Below the pieces are notes generated by a model. That model did no database searches. It was not told where the DNA came from and saw only the letters and a list, made by a program, of their open reading frames with translations. A DNA stretch of 64,000 bases from Stomoxys calcitrans (taxonomy: Eukaryota; Arthropoda; Insecta; Diptera; Muscidae): assembly GCF_963082655.1 (NCBI RefSeq), contig NC_081553.1, positions 128,245,736 to 128,309,735 of the forward strand. The letters run 5' to 3'. This document shows positions 22,835 through 34,151 of this stretch, piece by piece (within the stretch, counting starts at the first letter, position 1; each line of letters starts with the position of its first letter). The position numbers and the translations under genes are program-made.

Positions 22835-23140
22835 GGAGGCCACGCAAAGGTTAGCATGTCCGCTTATGACGCTGAACGCCTGGGTTCGAATCCTGGCAGG
22901 ACCATCAGAAATGTTTTAAACGATTTTACCCCTTACAATGCTGGTGACATTTGTGAGGTATTTTGCCATGTAAAAACTTCTCCCGAAAGAGGTGTCGCTC
23001 CGCGGCACGCCGTTCGGACTCGGCTATAAAAAGCAGGTCCCTTATCATTGAGCTCAAAATTTAATCGGACAGCACTCTTTGATTTGTGAGAGTTTGCCCC
23101 AGTTCCTTAATGGAATGTTCATGGGCAAATTTGCATTTGC
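22835..23140 (+). mobile_element. SINE copy
   Basis: GGAGGCCACGCAAAGGTTAGCATG (A box shortened) and an intact B box GGTTCGAATCC (about 22882-22892). The tRNA-unrelated body TGTAAAAACTTCTCCCGAAAGAGGTGTC, CGGACTCGGCTATAAAAAGCAGG is complete to CAAATTTGCATTTGC. It is inserted exactly at the tail of the RTE LINE, which fits LINE-driven insertion but could be chance. Confidence 0.85.
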
Positions 23141-23180
23141 AAAAAAAGTGTTTCTGCAAGGATGTCGACTGTTAACCATA

Positions 23181-23452
23181 TGTGACAATCAGGACTATAA
23201 CAACCATGACGGTGAGATCACGGACGGGTTCCGGGTCATAGTCGTTTGGCCATGCGGCCTGATTTCTGGGCGACACAGAGGTGTCGCTCAGTGTGACAAT
23301 CAGGACTATAACAACCATGACGGTGAGATTACGGATGGCTGTGGAATGTAAATAGGAGAGTAACTTCCTCTCCGAGAATGACACGTTCTGCATCGTTTGG
23401 GCGTCGGGTCATAGCCCTTTGGCCATGAAGGCCTGACTTTCTGGGCGACGCA
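23181..23452 (+). repeat. 111-bp direct repeat pair plus partial third unit
   Basis: TGTGACAATCAGGACTATAA CAACCATGACGGTGAGAT begins at 23181 and 23292. The GGGTCATAG..TTTGGCCATG..GGCCTGA.TTTCTGGGCGAC block following the first copy recurs at about 23405-23450. It probably derives from a LINE 3' region, but I cannot name it. Confidence 0.7.
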
Positions 23453-23469
23453 GTCCGAGTTAAAGGGTT

Positions 23470-23690
23470 GGACTCACGTAGCACTGTGGAACAGTGAAAC
23501 CGTCAATAGGCTGACTAAAATTCTATGAGGAGATCCGGATCCTAAGATGACCAAGCTTATACTGAAAGGATGTACGAAGAAGATCAGTAGAGCTTTAAGT
23601 ACCATTGCGGGATAATCATTACCTGTATCGGCATGCTCTTGTCCTTGGAACAAACAGACAGAAACACAGACATCTAACTTACACAAAGAC
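23470..23690 (+). mobile_element. Possible LINE C-terminal scrap
   Basis: One frame reads MTKLILKGCTKKISRALSTI followed after a stop by a Tyr/His/Leu-rich stretch. This resembles the segment before the C-terminal Cys/His motif in RNase H-bearing LINEs. No catalytic residues are visible, so this is a weak call. Confidence 0.3.
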
Positions 23691-23699
23691 CGTCAGAAA

Positions 23700-26468
23700 G
23701 AAGCGCATTAGCATCTTGCTAGGTTGAAAGAAGTTTGTAAAGTTACAATTCCATGATGGTAGTTTAGTATGTAATACTCGTAATATGAACATCGAAATAA
23801 TGTCATCAAATCTTTTGATTCCAATTTAACTTCAAATTAATAATGCAACTTGTGCATATTTTTCTTCGTGTATGCATGTAGGCTAACAACAAGTGTTCCT
23901 TTGGAGACACCACCAACATACAATGCATGGCAGCTGTATTCTAGGCAATCGTAGTAAGTGTAGTTTCCACAAATACACACACCTATACCCCGGTTTTTAT
24001 TCATGCATAGTCCTCATACTACAATGCTCCATTACTCCAATGTGAATGGAGGCCATATGTGAGTTCGTCTGTAGTATTTGCCACAATCCCGTGGCAATGG
24101 CAACATCATGAATGGATTGGCGTTACCAATGTCATGCTACACCTTGTAGGCCAAGAGACATAGCCAGATCTGAACGAACACAAACATGTGCACTGCCCTA
24201 GAAGCAATTAGGATTATCTTATTCTTGATGCTTTTAACCCCCTCCCCCTTAGGAGTCATAAAACATATGCTTAACATCCATGTTGTATTAGTAGTATAGC
24301 AACAGTTTCATAGCATTAAATCCCACAAAAACTGTTGCTAATCATTATGTGGTAATGTCTTATGAATATCTTCTTAAACAATATTTTATACAAAACTTTA
24401 TTTTATTTCAATGAAAACTCACAAAACTTATTGAAGCCTTAAAATAGAGTTATTTGACAGTTCTATAAAAGAAATCTGAATAAGGCCGGTATTACTTTAA
24501 AATTCTTTAATGAGACGTTTAAAGGAAAAAGGATTTTCATGTCTGGATTATGTGGATATGCTTCCAGGGACATCCAGATATTATTTGAGGCCTTTAAAAG
24601 CTCACAATTTATTTGGCTTTGAGTTGCTCACTACCTTTATTTAGTGAGTCACTAAATTGAACGAACTGAACTAGTTCATGGAGATGCGCATGGTTGTTAT
24701 ATTAGAGGCTGGAAGCAATGCGTGTGTGAAATGAACGAACTGAACTAGTTCATGCAGCTGCGCATGGTTGTTATATTAGAGGCTGGAAGCAATGCGTATG
24801 TGACACGGTTCCACTAGTCAATTCAATTGGATAAAAAGTTGGTTGGTTTTTTCTTTTCTTGGTAAAATTTGCTAAGGGAGCAGTTGAGCTGGAATGCATA
24901 ATGGTTAGACTGATCATTACAGGAAAAAAAAAACAAATTAAACTAATATTACTACAAAACTTAATGAATGAACTAGTTCAGTGAGCTGAAGTAAGCCGTA
25001 ATTTTAGTCAAACACATTGACCAACACTAAAATACCTAATTAGCATGTGTAAGATCGATTTCATTATATTCTATACCACGACAAATTACAGCTTTAGATT
25101 GAAAGTTGGAGTTAAGAGTTCCATCTCAACCTATGCCAACCGCAAGCCTCCAGCTTTGTATGTCATAATCCCTGCCGAATCACAAAATATCTCTTACACC
25201 TTCACAAAGATATGGAGATTTAGGGAAAACCTCAAGCAACATTTGTATGTATTCTAGCTTTTGCATAAGCATTCAGCAATTTCTAAACACCGTCTCCGGC
25301 CCAACAATGTACTGCTCCAAATGTTTGCAGCCACGGCTAGATGAGTGGCATTAAGGAATGGGATGCATGCAACTTATGCAGCAGGTAGCTCTTGCAAGCA
25401 CTCATACCACCGCCAGGCAACAGAATCATTATAATCAAACAACTGAAAGACACAGGAACAAATAGATGGACAGACTGGCGGACGGACGGACGAACGGAGG
25501 GATGGATAGACAGACATGCAGAATTGTAGTTGCATCAGGGCGATTTACATGGTTAGCAATAGAGAACTATAAACGCGAATAAGACGTTGTTGAGACACTT
25601 CGGCAACAGCAATACAATGCTGCTGAATGAGCAACAGCATAAAAATTGCACTTTCTGCAGATGTAGAAACACAAAGAACCACACCATGGCAGGAGGAAAA
25701 ACACAACAAAAAAAACTAAGGCAGTCATCTAAGCAGCTGTTAAGAAGAAGAAAAAAAGGGAGTCAGTGTCAACAGGAAAATAAATGCAGGTTGATGATGC
25801 TGATGTTGGCTAGAGCAGCTGCTGCAGCAACAAGTGCTGCAGTAGCAGCCACATTTAAAAGATGCAATGCTCAGACAACACCTACCATCAACAGCAGCAC
25901 AAGGCATAACAGCAGAGCTGGCTGCCAAAGTCAATTTTAGACACTACCATGCATCGAGCCAGTGATTCTGCCGCTACAGACAAAAAGTACCATTGCCAAT
26001 ATTGAGGAAAAGCGCTTAAGTGAGATAAAGAACTTTAAATATCTAGGCAGGCATTTTAGTTGGCTACCAAAACTTCGGTACAACCACAACAAAAAACAAA
26101 GTGAACTACACTTTGGCTAAAATGCCAGCTGCAACATGCAAACATGCAGATGTAGATCTATGAGTTTTTTCTTTCGTTTTTTTGCTAAAACGCCGCTACC
26201 ATGCTATCCTAGAAAGCCTAAATGAAAACGAAGTAATAGGCCAAGCACTGGAGCAAGGTAACAGGAGTTTTTTTCTTTTAGCCATAGTAACTACAATGGG
26301 CGAAAAAGTAATGTGGGATCTGAATTATTATGCGGCCTGAGATATGGTTATTTGTTGTGGGCTTTCAGCTAACTTATAGTCAAAGCTCCGTCTTAAGACT
26401 TTAGTGCATAAAGCTCCCTAGCATATTTAATTTTTTTTAGAATTAAATGGTGACCAATAAGCTTTAAA
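23700..26468. other. Mostly unique DNA; no gene recognised
   Basis: Low-complexity pieces include a (GGAC)n-like run at about 25470-25515 and a GCTGCAGCAACAAGTGCTGC-type stretch near 25815-25850. The 117-codon open frame 25587-25940 is low-complexity (Gln, Lys, Ala runs) and gives no recognisable domain. The palindrome cluster at 24.6-25 kb is listed separately. Confidence 0.45.
24640..24980. repeat. Palindrome cluster with a 74-bp tandem duplication
   Basis: TTTAGTGAGTCACTAAA (24640-24656) is a perfect 8-bp-arm palindrome with one central base. The 12-bp perfect palindrome TGAACTAGTTCA occurs at 24667-24678, 24741-24752 and 24969-24980. The first two sit in a near-identical 74-bp tandem duplication (24658-24731, 24732-24805). 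None of the mobile elements in the window contains this word. Confidence 0.8.
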
Positions 26469-28770
26469 CAAGTAAGAAGGCATTGTTCAATTTTATAGAA
26501 CAAAATATTGGTCTTTTTGGTAACCATATCCAAAAATAGACCGATCTAAATCATATACGATACGGATGTCGAAAAGCCTCACATAAGTCACGGTGTCAAA
26601 TTTCAGCGAAATCGGATAATAAATGTGCCCTTTATGGGGCCAGGATTTTAAATCGAGAGATGGGTCTATATGGCAGCAATATCCAAATCTGAACCGATCT
26701 GGACCAAATTAGAGAGAGATGTCGAAAGGCCTAACACAATTCACTGTCCCAAATTTCTGCGAAATCGAACAATAAATGAGCATTCTATGGTCCCAGAACC
26801 TTAACTCGAGAGATCGGTCTATATGGCAGCTATATCCAAATCATGACCGATCTGGGCCAAATTGAAGAAGGATGTTGAAGGGCCTAACTCAACTCACTGT
26901 CCCAAATTTCGGCGAAATTGGATAAAAAATTCGTCTTTTACGGGCCCAAGGCCTTAAATCGGGAGAACGGTCTATATCGCAGCTACATGCAGATCTGGAC
27001 CGATCTGTATCATATTCCAAGAAGATGTCGTGGGGCCTAACTTAACTCTCTGTCCGATATCGGACAATAAATGCACCTTTTGTGGGTTCAAAACTTTAAA
27101 TCGTGAGATCGGTCTATATGTCAGTTATAGCCAAATCTGAACCGATCTGGGCCTAATTGTAGAGGAATGTCAAGGCGCCTAACTTAACTCTCTGTCCCAA
27201 ATATAGGCGAAATCGAACAATAAATGAGCCTTCTATGGGCTCAAAACTTTAACTCGAGAGATCGGTCTAAATGGCAACTATATCCAAATCATGACCGATC
27301 TGGGCCAAATTGAAGAAGGATGTTGAAGGGCCTAACTCAACTCACTGTCCCAAATTTCGGCGAAATTGGATAAAAAATTCGTCTTTTACGGGCCCAAGGC
27401 CTTAAATCGGGAGAACAGTCTATATCGCAGCTACATCCAGATCTGGACCGATCTGTGTCATATTCCAAGAAGATGTCGTGGGGCCTAACTTAACTCTCTG
27501 TCCCAAATATAGGCGACATCGGACAATAAATGCACCTTTTGTGGGTTCAAAACTTTACTAATCGTGAGATTGGTCTATATGTTAGTTATAGCCAAATCTG
27601 AACCGATCTGGGCCTAATTGTAGAGGGATGTCAAGGCACCTAACTTAACTCTCTGTCCCAAATATAGGCGAAATCGAACAATAAATGAGCCTTCTATGGG
27701 CTCAAAACTTTAACTCGAGAGATCGGTCTATATGGCAACTATATCCAAATCTGGACCGATCTGGGCCAAATTGAAGAAGGATGTCGAAGGGCCTAATACA
27801 ACTCAATGTCCCAAATTTCGGCGAAATTGGACAAAAATACGCCTTTTATGGACCCAAACCCTTAAATCGAGGGACCGATCTATATGGTAGCTATATCCAA
27901 ATCAGAACCGATCTGGGCCAAACATAACTCACTATCCCAAATTGCAGCGAGATCGGATAATAAATGCGCCAAACCTTAAATCGAGAGATCGGTCTATATG
28001 ACAGCTATATCCAACCCGATCTGTGCCATATTACAGAAGTACGTCGAAAAGCTTAACTTAACTCCCAAATTTCGACTACATCTGACAATAAATACGCCTT
28101 TTATGGGCCCAAAGCCTTAAATCGGAGGATCGGTTTATATGACATCTATATCCAAATCTGGACCGATCTGGGCCATATTGCACAAAGATGTCGAGGGGCT
28201 TAACATAACTCACTGTCCCAAATTTCAACGACATCAGACAATGAATGTGCCTTTTATGGACCAAAACCTTTAATCGAGAGATCGGTTTATATGGCAGCTA
28301 TATCTAAATATGCACCGATCTAAACCAAATTGAAGAAGGATGTCGAAGGGCCTAACACAACTCACTGTCCCAAATTTTGGCAAAATCGGGCAATAAATGT
28401 GCCTTTTATGGGTTCAAAGCCTTAATTCGAGAGATCGGATGGCAGCTATATCCAAGTCTGAACCGATTTCGACCAAATTGAAGAAGGATGTCGAAGGGTC
28501 TAACTCAACTCACTGTCCCAAATTTCAGCAAAATCCGATAATAAATGTGGCTTTTATGGGCTTAAATCAGCGGATCGGTTTATATGAGGGCTATATCAAG
28601 ATATAGTCCGATATAGCCCATCTTCAAAATTAATCTGCTTATCGACAAAAAAAAATCTGTGCAAAGTTTCAGCTCAATATCTCTACATTTAAAGACTGTG
28701 GCGTGATTTCAACAGACAGACGGACTGACATGGCTAGATCGTCTTAGGTTTTTACGCTGATCAAGAAGGT
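26469..28770 (-). mobile_element. HLE-B, longest array in the window
   Basis: About fifteen HLE-B monomers. The TCTATATGGCAGCTATATCC box at 26665, 26818, 26971, 27113, 27266, 27419, 27574, 27727 and 27879 gives intervals of 153, 153, 142, 153, 153, 155, 153 and 152. The head (AGACAGACGGACTGACATGG, about 28712-28731) is at the right. The 3' hairpin is missing; the left end is only ACAAGTAAGAAGGCATTG. The right tip is cut at a TATATA and continues as HLE-A. Confidence 0.85.
26818..27713. repeat. Three-monomer higher-order duplication
   Basis: The three monomers from 26818 and the three from 27266 match variant by variant. Both have TCATGACCGATCTGGGCC (26841; 27289), the unusual TATATCGCAGCTAC monomer, and the ATATGT.AGTTATAGCC monomer. 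The offset is 448 bp, that is 142+153+153; the missing 11 bases lie at the CTGTCC/GATATCGG junction of the first copy (about 27055). Confidence 0.8.
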
Positions 28771-29515
28771 ATATACCGATTTAGACCATACTTGGTATAG
28801 TTGTTGGAAGTCATACCAAAACTAGAAGCCTAAAAAGCCTAATCGGGAGATCGGTTAATATGGCGCCTATATCAGGATATGAACTGATTTAGACTATACT
28901 TGAAGCAGTTGTTGGAAATCAAAATATAACACTTCATGCAAAATTTCAGCCAAATCGGATAAGAATTACGCCCTCTAAAAGCTCAAGAATTCTAGGCACA
29001 AGATCGGTTTATATGGCAGCTATAGTAGGGTATCAACTGATTTCAACCATACTTAGCACAGTTTTAAGCAGTCAAAGCGGAACACGTCATGCCAAATTTC
29101 AGCCAAATCCGATAGGAATTACGCCCTCTAGAGTCTCAAGAAGTCTAATTGGGAGATCGGTGTATGTGGTGGCTATATCAAGTTAGGGACTGATTTAGAC
29201 TATACTCGGTACAGTTGTTGGGAGTCATGCTTGAACTCTTCACGCAAAATTTCAGCCAAATCGGCTAATAATTGCGTCCTCTGGAAGCTCAAGACTCAAG
29301 ATCGGTTTATATGGCAGCTATATCAAAACATAGTCCGATTAGGCCTATTTACAATCCCAACCGATTTACACTTATAAAAAGTATTTCTGCAAAATTTCAA
29401 TCGCCTAGCTTTACTCTTTCGAATGTTAGCGTGCTTTGGACATATGGACGGAGGGACGGACGGACATGGCTAGATCGACATAAAATGTCATGACGATCAA
29501 GAATATATATACTTA
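28771..29515 (-). mobile_element. HLE-A fragment joined to HLE-B
   Basis: Begins mid-monomer at TATATACCGATTTAGACC and runs through about four HLE-A monomers to the head (GACGGAGGGACGGACGGACA TGG, about 29447-29468) and ATATATATACTTATT. It lacks both the 3' hairpin and the 5' palindrome. Confidence 0.75.
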
Positions 29516-29829
29516 TTATGACTTCCAACCACTGTGCTGAGTATGGTTGAAATCGATCCATAACCTGATATAGCTGCCATATAAACCGATCTCGGGTCTT
29601 GACTTCTTGAGCCACTAGAGGGCACAATTCTTATCCCATTCCGCTGAAATTTTGTACGAGGTGTTTTATTATGACTCCCAATAACTACGCCAAATATGTT
29701 TCAAATCGGTCCATAACCTGATATAGCTGCCATATAAACCGATCTCGGGTCTTGACTTCTTGAGCCTCCAGAGGGAGTAATTTTTATCCTATTTGGCCGA
29801 AATTTAGTACAACGGCTTCTATAAAAAGG
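29516..29829 (+). mobile_element. HLE-A fragment, opposite orientation
   Basis: Two plus-strand HLE-A monomers (ATAACCTGATATAGCTGCC at about 29548 and 29715; CTTGACTTCTTGAGCC). It abuts the minus-strand HLE-A at 29515, so the two pieces form an inverted pair with no intact end between them. Confidence 0.72.
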
Positions 29830-31351
29830 AGATCCCTAATCATTTGGCCTAATGATAAGGGACCTCTGTTCCTTAAAGGAACAGGTGCCAAATATAGACC
29901 GATCTGAACTATATTCGGTATGGATAATGAGGCGCCCAAATGTTCAAATTTCAGCGAATTTCGATCAAAAATACGCCTTCCATAAAGTTTTGCAATCGAA
30001 AAAAAACAACATCCCACTGTGCAGGGCGATTTAACGCACGCACGCTGTCGCTGCAGTTGCAGTTGAATTTGCAATTATTGTCAGAGCAGGTGAATTGCAC
30101 GATTATTTTAAATTTCGTAGTTCTTTTTGGTCTTTGTTTTTGTTGTTGTTGTAGTTGTTGTAGCTGCTGCAACGTTTTCATCCTTTAGCAGGCAGCCGCC
30201 AGGAAAATACTACTACAACAAATAATAATGTCAGAGCAAAAGGAAAAACATTTGTAACCCCTCCTTAGCTTAGCTACTCAATGGAAAAGGAAAACAACAA
30301 CAACAACAACAAGCAACAACGACAGGAACAATAAAAAGGTTGCTGTAACAAATAAGTTGTTAGCCAAGTTTATTCATGTGCTATTCGCTACTCAATTGCT
30401 GCGCTGTTGTTGCCATTGCCGCCAAATCGCTGATGATGGCCATGGAGATGATGATGAGGTTGATGTTGATGTTGATGTTGGTGGCATTGTTGCGTTGCTG
30501 CATTTTCATTGAAGTTAGCATTTAAAGGAGAGTTGTTAGTAATGTGTTGTAGTCCTTGTTGTTGTTATTATTGTTCTCGGCATATAGAGTAACAGCTTCC
30601 TATCGACATTTTGACAATGCACATGCACTCACACTCTTGCCTTCGGTTTATCCGTCTCGAACATTGTGCCACAGGAGGGGGAGGAAGCGGCAAAAAGCCA
30701 GCCAACACAAAAAACACATTTTGTTGCGAGACAGTTGTTTCCGTTTTAGAAAAATGTTTTGGCAACATTTTTCGCTCCTTAGGCTTAGACTGAATCTTCT
30801 GTTGTTGTAGCAGGTTATGTTTCTGTGGTAATGCTCTTTTGGGTTTTTTTTTTTGCTTAGAGTCAGACAAGTGGCTTGGCTATTGAATGACTTTGAATTT
30901 ACAACCGAAATCAAAATCCTAGAGCAAGGGGAAACTCCATTCATGTTTTTGCAGAAGAGCGTTTAGATTAGAGCAGAGTACAAAATGTGGTTCTTACTGT
31001 CTTCATACTTGTTTTTATGGATGGGAGGGGGGATTTTTTGTAGGAGTCTAAAAAAATAGACAGATTTGAAAAGGAAGACAAATGTAAATGAGTTTTATAT
31101 GCAGGAAATGTCCAGATTTTTGTTCTGTTTTCTTTTTGGTCGGTCATTTCTTTTTAGCAATTGAGAAGAGTAATATTTTCCGAAAAAGAAATAAAACTCA
31201 TAAAATATGATTTTTTATGATTTAGATGCCCATGTCATGACAAGGGTAATTGATTTACATTAAAACTCAAATGTGCAAATGATTCTTACTTTAAGGAAGG
31301 CATAGGTAGAGTAAGATATATAAAGTGAAAGAGAAAGGGGCAGTGAGAAAA
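29830..31351. other. Mostly unique DNA rich in CAA/GTT and TGATGT repeats
   Basis: Contains a double hairpin at 29833-29884, a B-like scrap (AGACCGATCTGAACTATATTC, about 29898-29920), (CAA)n at about 30293-30312 and a TGATGT-type run at about 30459-30482. Overlapping short frames on both strands at 30.5-30.9 kb are low-complexity, and I see no exon. Confidence 0.45.
29833..29884. repeat. Two adjacent hairpins
   Basis: TCCCTAATCATT / AATGATAAGGGA (29833-29844, 29851-29862; one mismatch; 6-base loop) is followed three bases later by CTGTTCCTT-A-AAGGAACAG (29866-29884; perfect 9-bp arms). They sit exactly where the inverted HLE-A pair ends. Confidence 0.7.
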
Positions 31352-31436
31352 TAAGTAAAAGCGTGCCAAGTTCGGCCGGGCCGAATATTGGGAACACATA
31401 ACCATGGATTCTGGTAAACATTAATTCCAAAAAATG
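31352..31436 (-). mobile_element. HLE-F, isolated 3' end with intact hairpin
   Basis: AGTAAAAGCGTGCCAAG, hairpin TTCGGCCGGGCCGAA, then TATTGGGAACACATAACCATGG and no body. An HLE-A 3' end begins immediately after it, so two 3' termini lie in tandem. Confidence 0.6.
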
Positions 31437-33263
31437 CCAAAAAACAAGTAAGAGCGTGCTAAATTCGGCCGGGCCGAATCTTATATACCCTCCACCATTT
31501 GTCGAGTTCTATGCGCGGTATCTCTTTTAAGGTAAATAAAGAATAATGAAAAAGAACTGTTATGCTATTGGAGCTATATCAAGTTATAGTCCGATTCGGA
31601 CCATACATGAATTGAATGCTGAACATTGTAGAAGTCATTGTGTAATATTTCAGTTCATTCCGATAAGAATTGCGCCTTGTAGGGGCTCATGAAGCAAAAT
31701 CGGGAGATCGGTTTATATGGGAGCTGTATAAAGCTATTTATCGATTCAGACCATATTATACACGTATGTTGAAGGTCATGAGAGAAGCCGTTGTATAAAA
31801 TTTCAGCCAAATCGGATAAATAAATGCGCCTTTTATGGGCCCAAAACCTTAAATCGAGTGCTTGGTCTATATGGTAGCCATATCCAAATCTGGACCGATC
31901 TGGGCCAAATTCAAGAGAGATGTTGAAGGGCTTAACGCAATTAACTGTCCCAAATTTCAGCAAAATCGGCTTTAATGGCTTTTATGGGGCTAACACACTA
32001 AATCGGCGGATCGGTCCATATGACAGCTATATCCAAATTTGAACCGATCTGTGCCAAATTGCAAAAGGATATCGAAGGGCTTAACATAACTCACTGTCCC
32101 AAAATCTAGCTAAATCGTATTATAGATGTGGCTTTTATGGGCCTTAAAACCTAAATCGGCAGATCGGTCTGTATGGAGGCAATATCGAAATATAGTCCTA
32201 TATAGCCCACCTTCGAACATAACCTGCTTAAGGACAAAAAAAGAATCTGTGCAAAGTTTCAGCTCAATATCTCTTTTTTTTAAAGATTGAAGAATAATGT
32301 TGAAGGGCCTAACATAACTCACTGTCCCAAATTTTGGCAAAACCGGAAAATAAATGCGCCTTTTATGGGCCCAAAACCTTAAATCGAGAGCTCGGTCTAT
32401 ATGGCAGCTATATCCAAATCTGGACCGATCTGGGCCAAATTCAAGAAAGATGTTGAAGGGCCTAACACAACTCACTGTCCCGAATGCCAGCAAAATCGAT
32501 AAATAAATGTGGCTTTTATGGACCTAAGACCCTAAATCTGAACCGATCTGAGCCAAATTGAATAAGGATGTCGAAGGGCTAAACACAACTCACTGTCCCA
32601 AAATCTAGCAAAATCGGATAATAATTGTGGCTTTTATGGGGCTAAGACCCTAAATCGGCGGATGGGTCTATATGGGGGCTATATCAAGATATAGTCCAAT
32701 ATAGCCCATCTTCGAGCTTAACCTGCTTATGAACAAAAAAAGAATTTGTGCAAAGTTTCAGGAGGCCACTGTAGCTCAGAGGTTAGCATGTCCGCATATG
32801 ACGCTGAACGCCTGGGTTCGAATCCTGGCGAGACCATCAGAAAAAAATTTCGAACGGTGGTTTTCCCCTTCTAATGCTGGCAACATTTGTGAGGAACTAT
32901 GCCATGTAAAACTTCTCTCCAAAGAGGTGTCGTACTGCGGCACGCCGTTCGGACTCGGCTATAAAAAGGAGGCCCCTTATCATTGAGCTTAAAACTTGAA
33001 TCGGACTGCAATCATTGATATGTGAGAAGTTTGCCCCTGTTTCTTAGTGGAATGTTCATGGGCAAAATTTGCAATTTGCAAAGTTTCAGCTCAATATCTC
33101 TATTTTTAAAGACTGTAGCGTGATTTAAATAGACAGACAGATGGACATGGCTAGATCGTCTTAGATTTTTACGCTGATCAAGAATATATATACTTTATAG
33201 GGTCGGAAATGGATATTTCGATGTGTTCCAAATGCAATGACCAACCAACCGTCGGTGGTGACA
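31437..33263 (-). mobile_element. HLE-A/HLE-B chimera with nested SINE
   Basis: The left end is a clean HLE-A 3' terminus (hairpin TTCGGCCGGGCCGAA, about 31465-31479; TATACCCTCCACCATTTGTC) followed by about two HLE-A monomers. At about 31800-31816, within AAATTTCAGCCAAATCGGAT, it switches to HLE-B monomers (AAATAAATGCGCCTTTTATG). These continue to the HLE-B head (AGACAGACAGATGGACATGG, about 33131-33150) and a decayed end near 33263. A SINE interrupts it at 32761-33076. Confidence 0.8.
32761..33076 (+). mobile_element. SINE copy with target-site duplication (reference copy)
   Basis: 316 bp. A box TAGCTCAGAGG (32772-32782) and B box GGTTCGAATCC (32815-32825), as in a tRNA gene read by RNA polymerase III, then a tRNA-unrelated body with CTGGCAACATTTGTGAGGAA, CTTCTCTCCAAAGAGGTGTC, CGGACTCGGCTATAAAAAGG and the tail CATGGGCAAAATTTGCAATT. 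It is flanked by the 12-bp direct repeat TGCAAAGTTTCA (32749-32760 and 33077-33088), so it inserted into the HLE-B part of the chimera. No poly-A tail is present. Confidence 0.92.
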
Positions 33264-34151
33264 TCTTAACGTCTTTAAATTAAGTTCTGCATCTTTGGTT
33301 CGTATCTTTAAAGCGAGGACAATTTTTTGCCAGTGTTTAAATTCGCATAAGAACCAAAGCTATGACAATTTGTATTTCTTTTGAAATCGAACGTAAATTA
33401 AGAGTTTCGATTACATCAGAAATGTTGTAGAAACTTTTCGTTAACTAATTGCGCTCTGCAAAATTGTGTTTCTAACAGCAATTTCCACTACCAATGAAAA
33501 TATTGGCAGTACATATATGACATTCTAAGAAAATACCAAATCTAAGAGGGTTTTATTCTCTTTTCAATAGTTTCACAAACCTTTATGATAGCCTCGCTTT
33601 GAATGTCTTCTAAATTTTAGATAAGAGTCATACTTTTGTTTTTTTTTTTTTTTATAGTGAGCGTTGTTAAATAACAAATATTAAATTTGTTTACATTCAA
33701 AATAAAAAAAAACTTAAGTTTTTTGTTTTTGATAATTCCATTTTGTTGCTTCTTATCATTGAAATATGACATATTTGCATTTATGACCCAAATTGCAACA
33801 GAATGGAAAAAGGCATTGCAATTCGCTAAATATCAACTGGGGGGAAAATGCAAAGCAATAAACAGCACCAACAACAACAACGTCATCAACACCACCCAAA
33901 ACGACAAATGCTGTTATACTACTTGGATGCATTTAAAACTCAATGAGGGATTCATTCGAATATTAGTTAAACCATAAAATATGGACATATTATTCATTGA
34001 GATAGATAATGTCACAGCTGTAAGCTATTCTATTATGGCAAAAAAAATTTTTTGATAGTTATTATTATGCAGTTATTAATTTCTCCAAAAATGCTTCAAT
34101 AAGATTTGTTATTATCGTAAAACACAAAGCGTTATAGGACTTGCTAAAGTA
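33264..34151. other. Unique AT-rich DNA
   Basis: T run at about 33638-33652, CAACAACAACG near 33870. The open frame 33687-33977 contains no recognisable motif. Confidence 0.4.

Noticed and set aside
25587..25940. 117-codon open frame
   Set aside because: Low-complexity CAA/AAG/GCA-rich sequence giving Gln, Lys and Ala runs; no domain and no splice context I could support.
26469..28770. CRISPR-like regular repeats
   Set aside because: Repeats are 153 bp, imperfect throughout and without unique spacers; they are transposon-borne tandem repeats.
30556..30944. Overlapping open frames on both strands
   Set aside because: AT- and repeat-rich sequence open in several frames at once, which is not a coding signature.
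32761..32835. tRNA gene
   Set aside because: A and B boxes are present but the cloverleaf arms do not pair properly and the sequence continues as a 316-bp SINE with target duplication.
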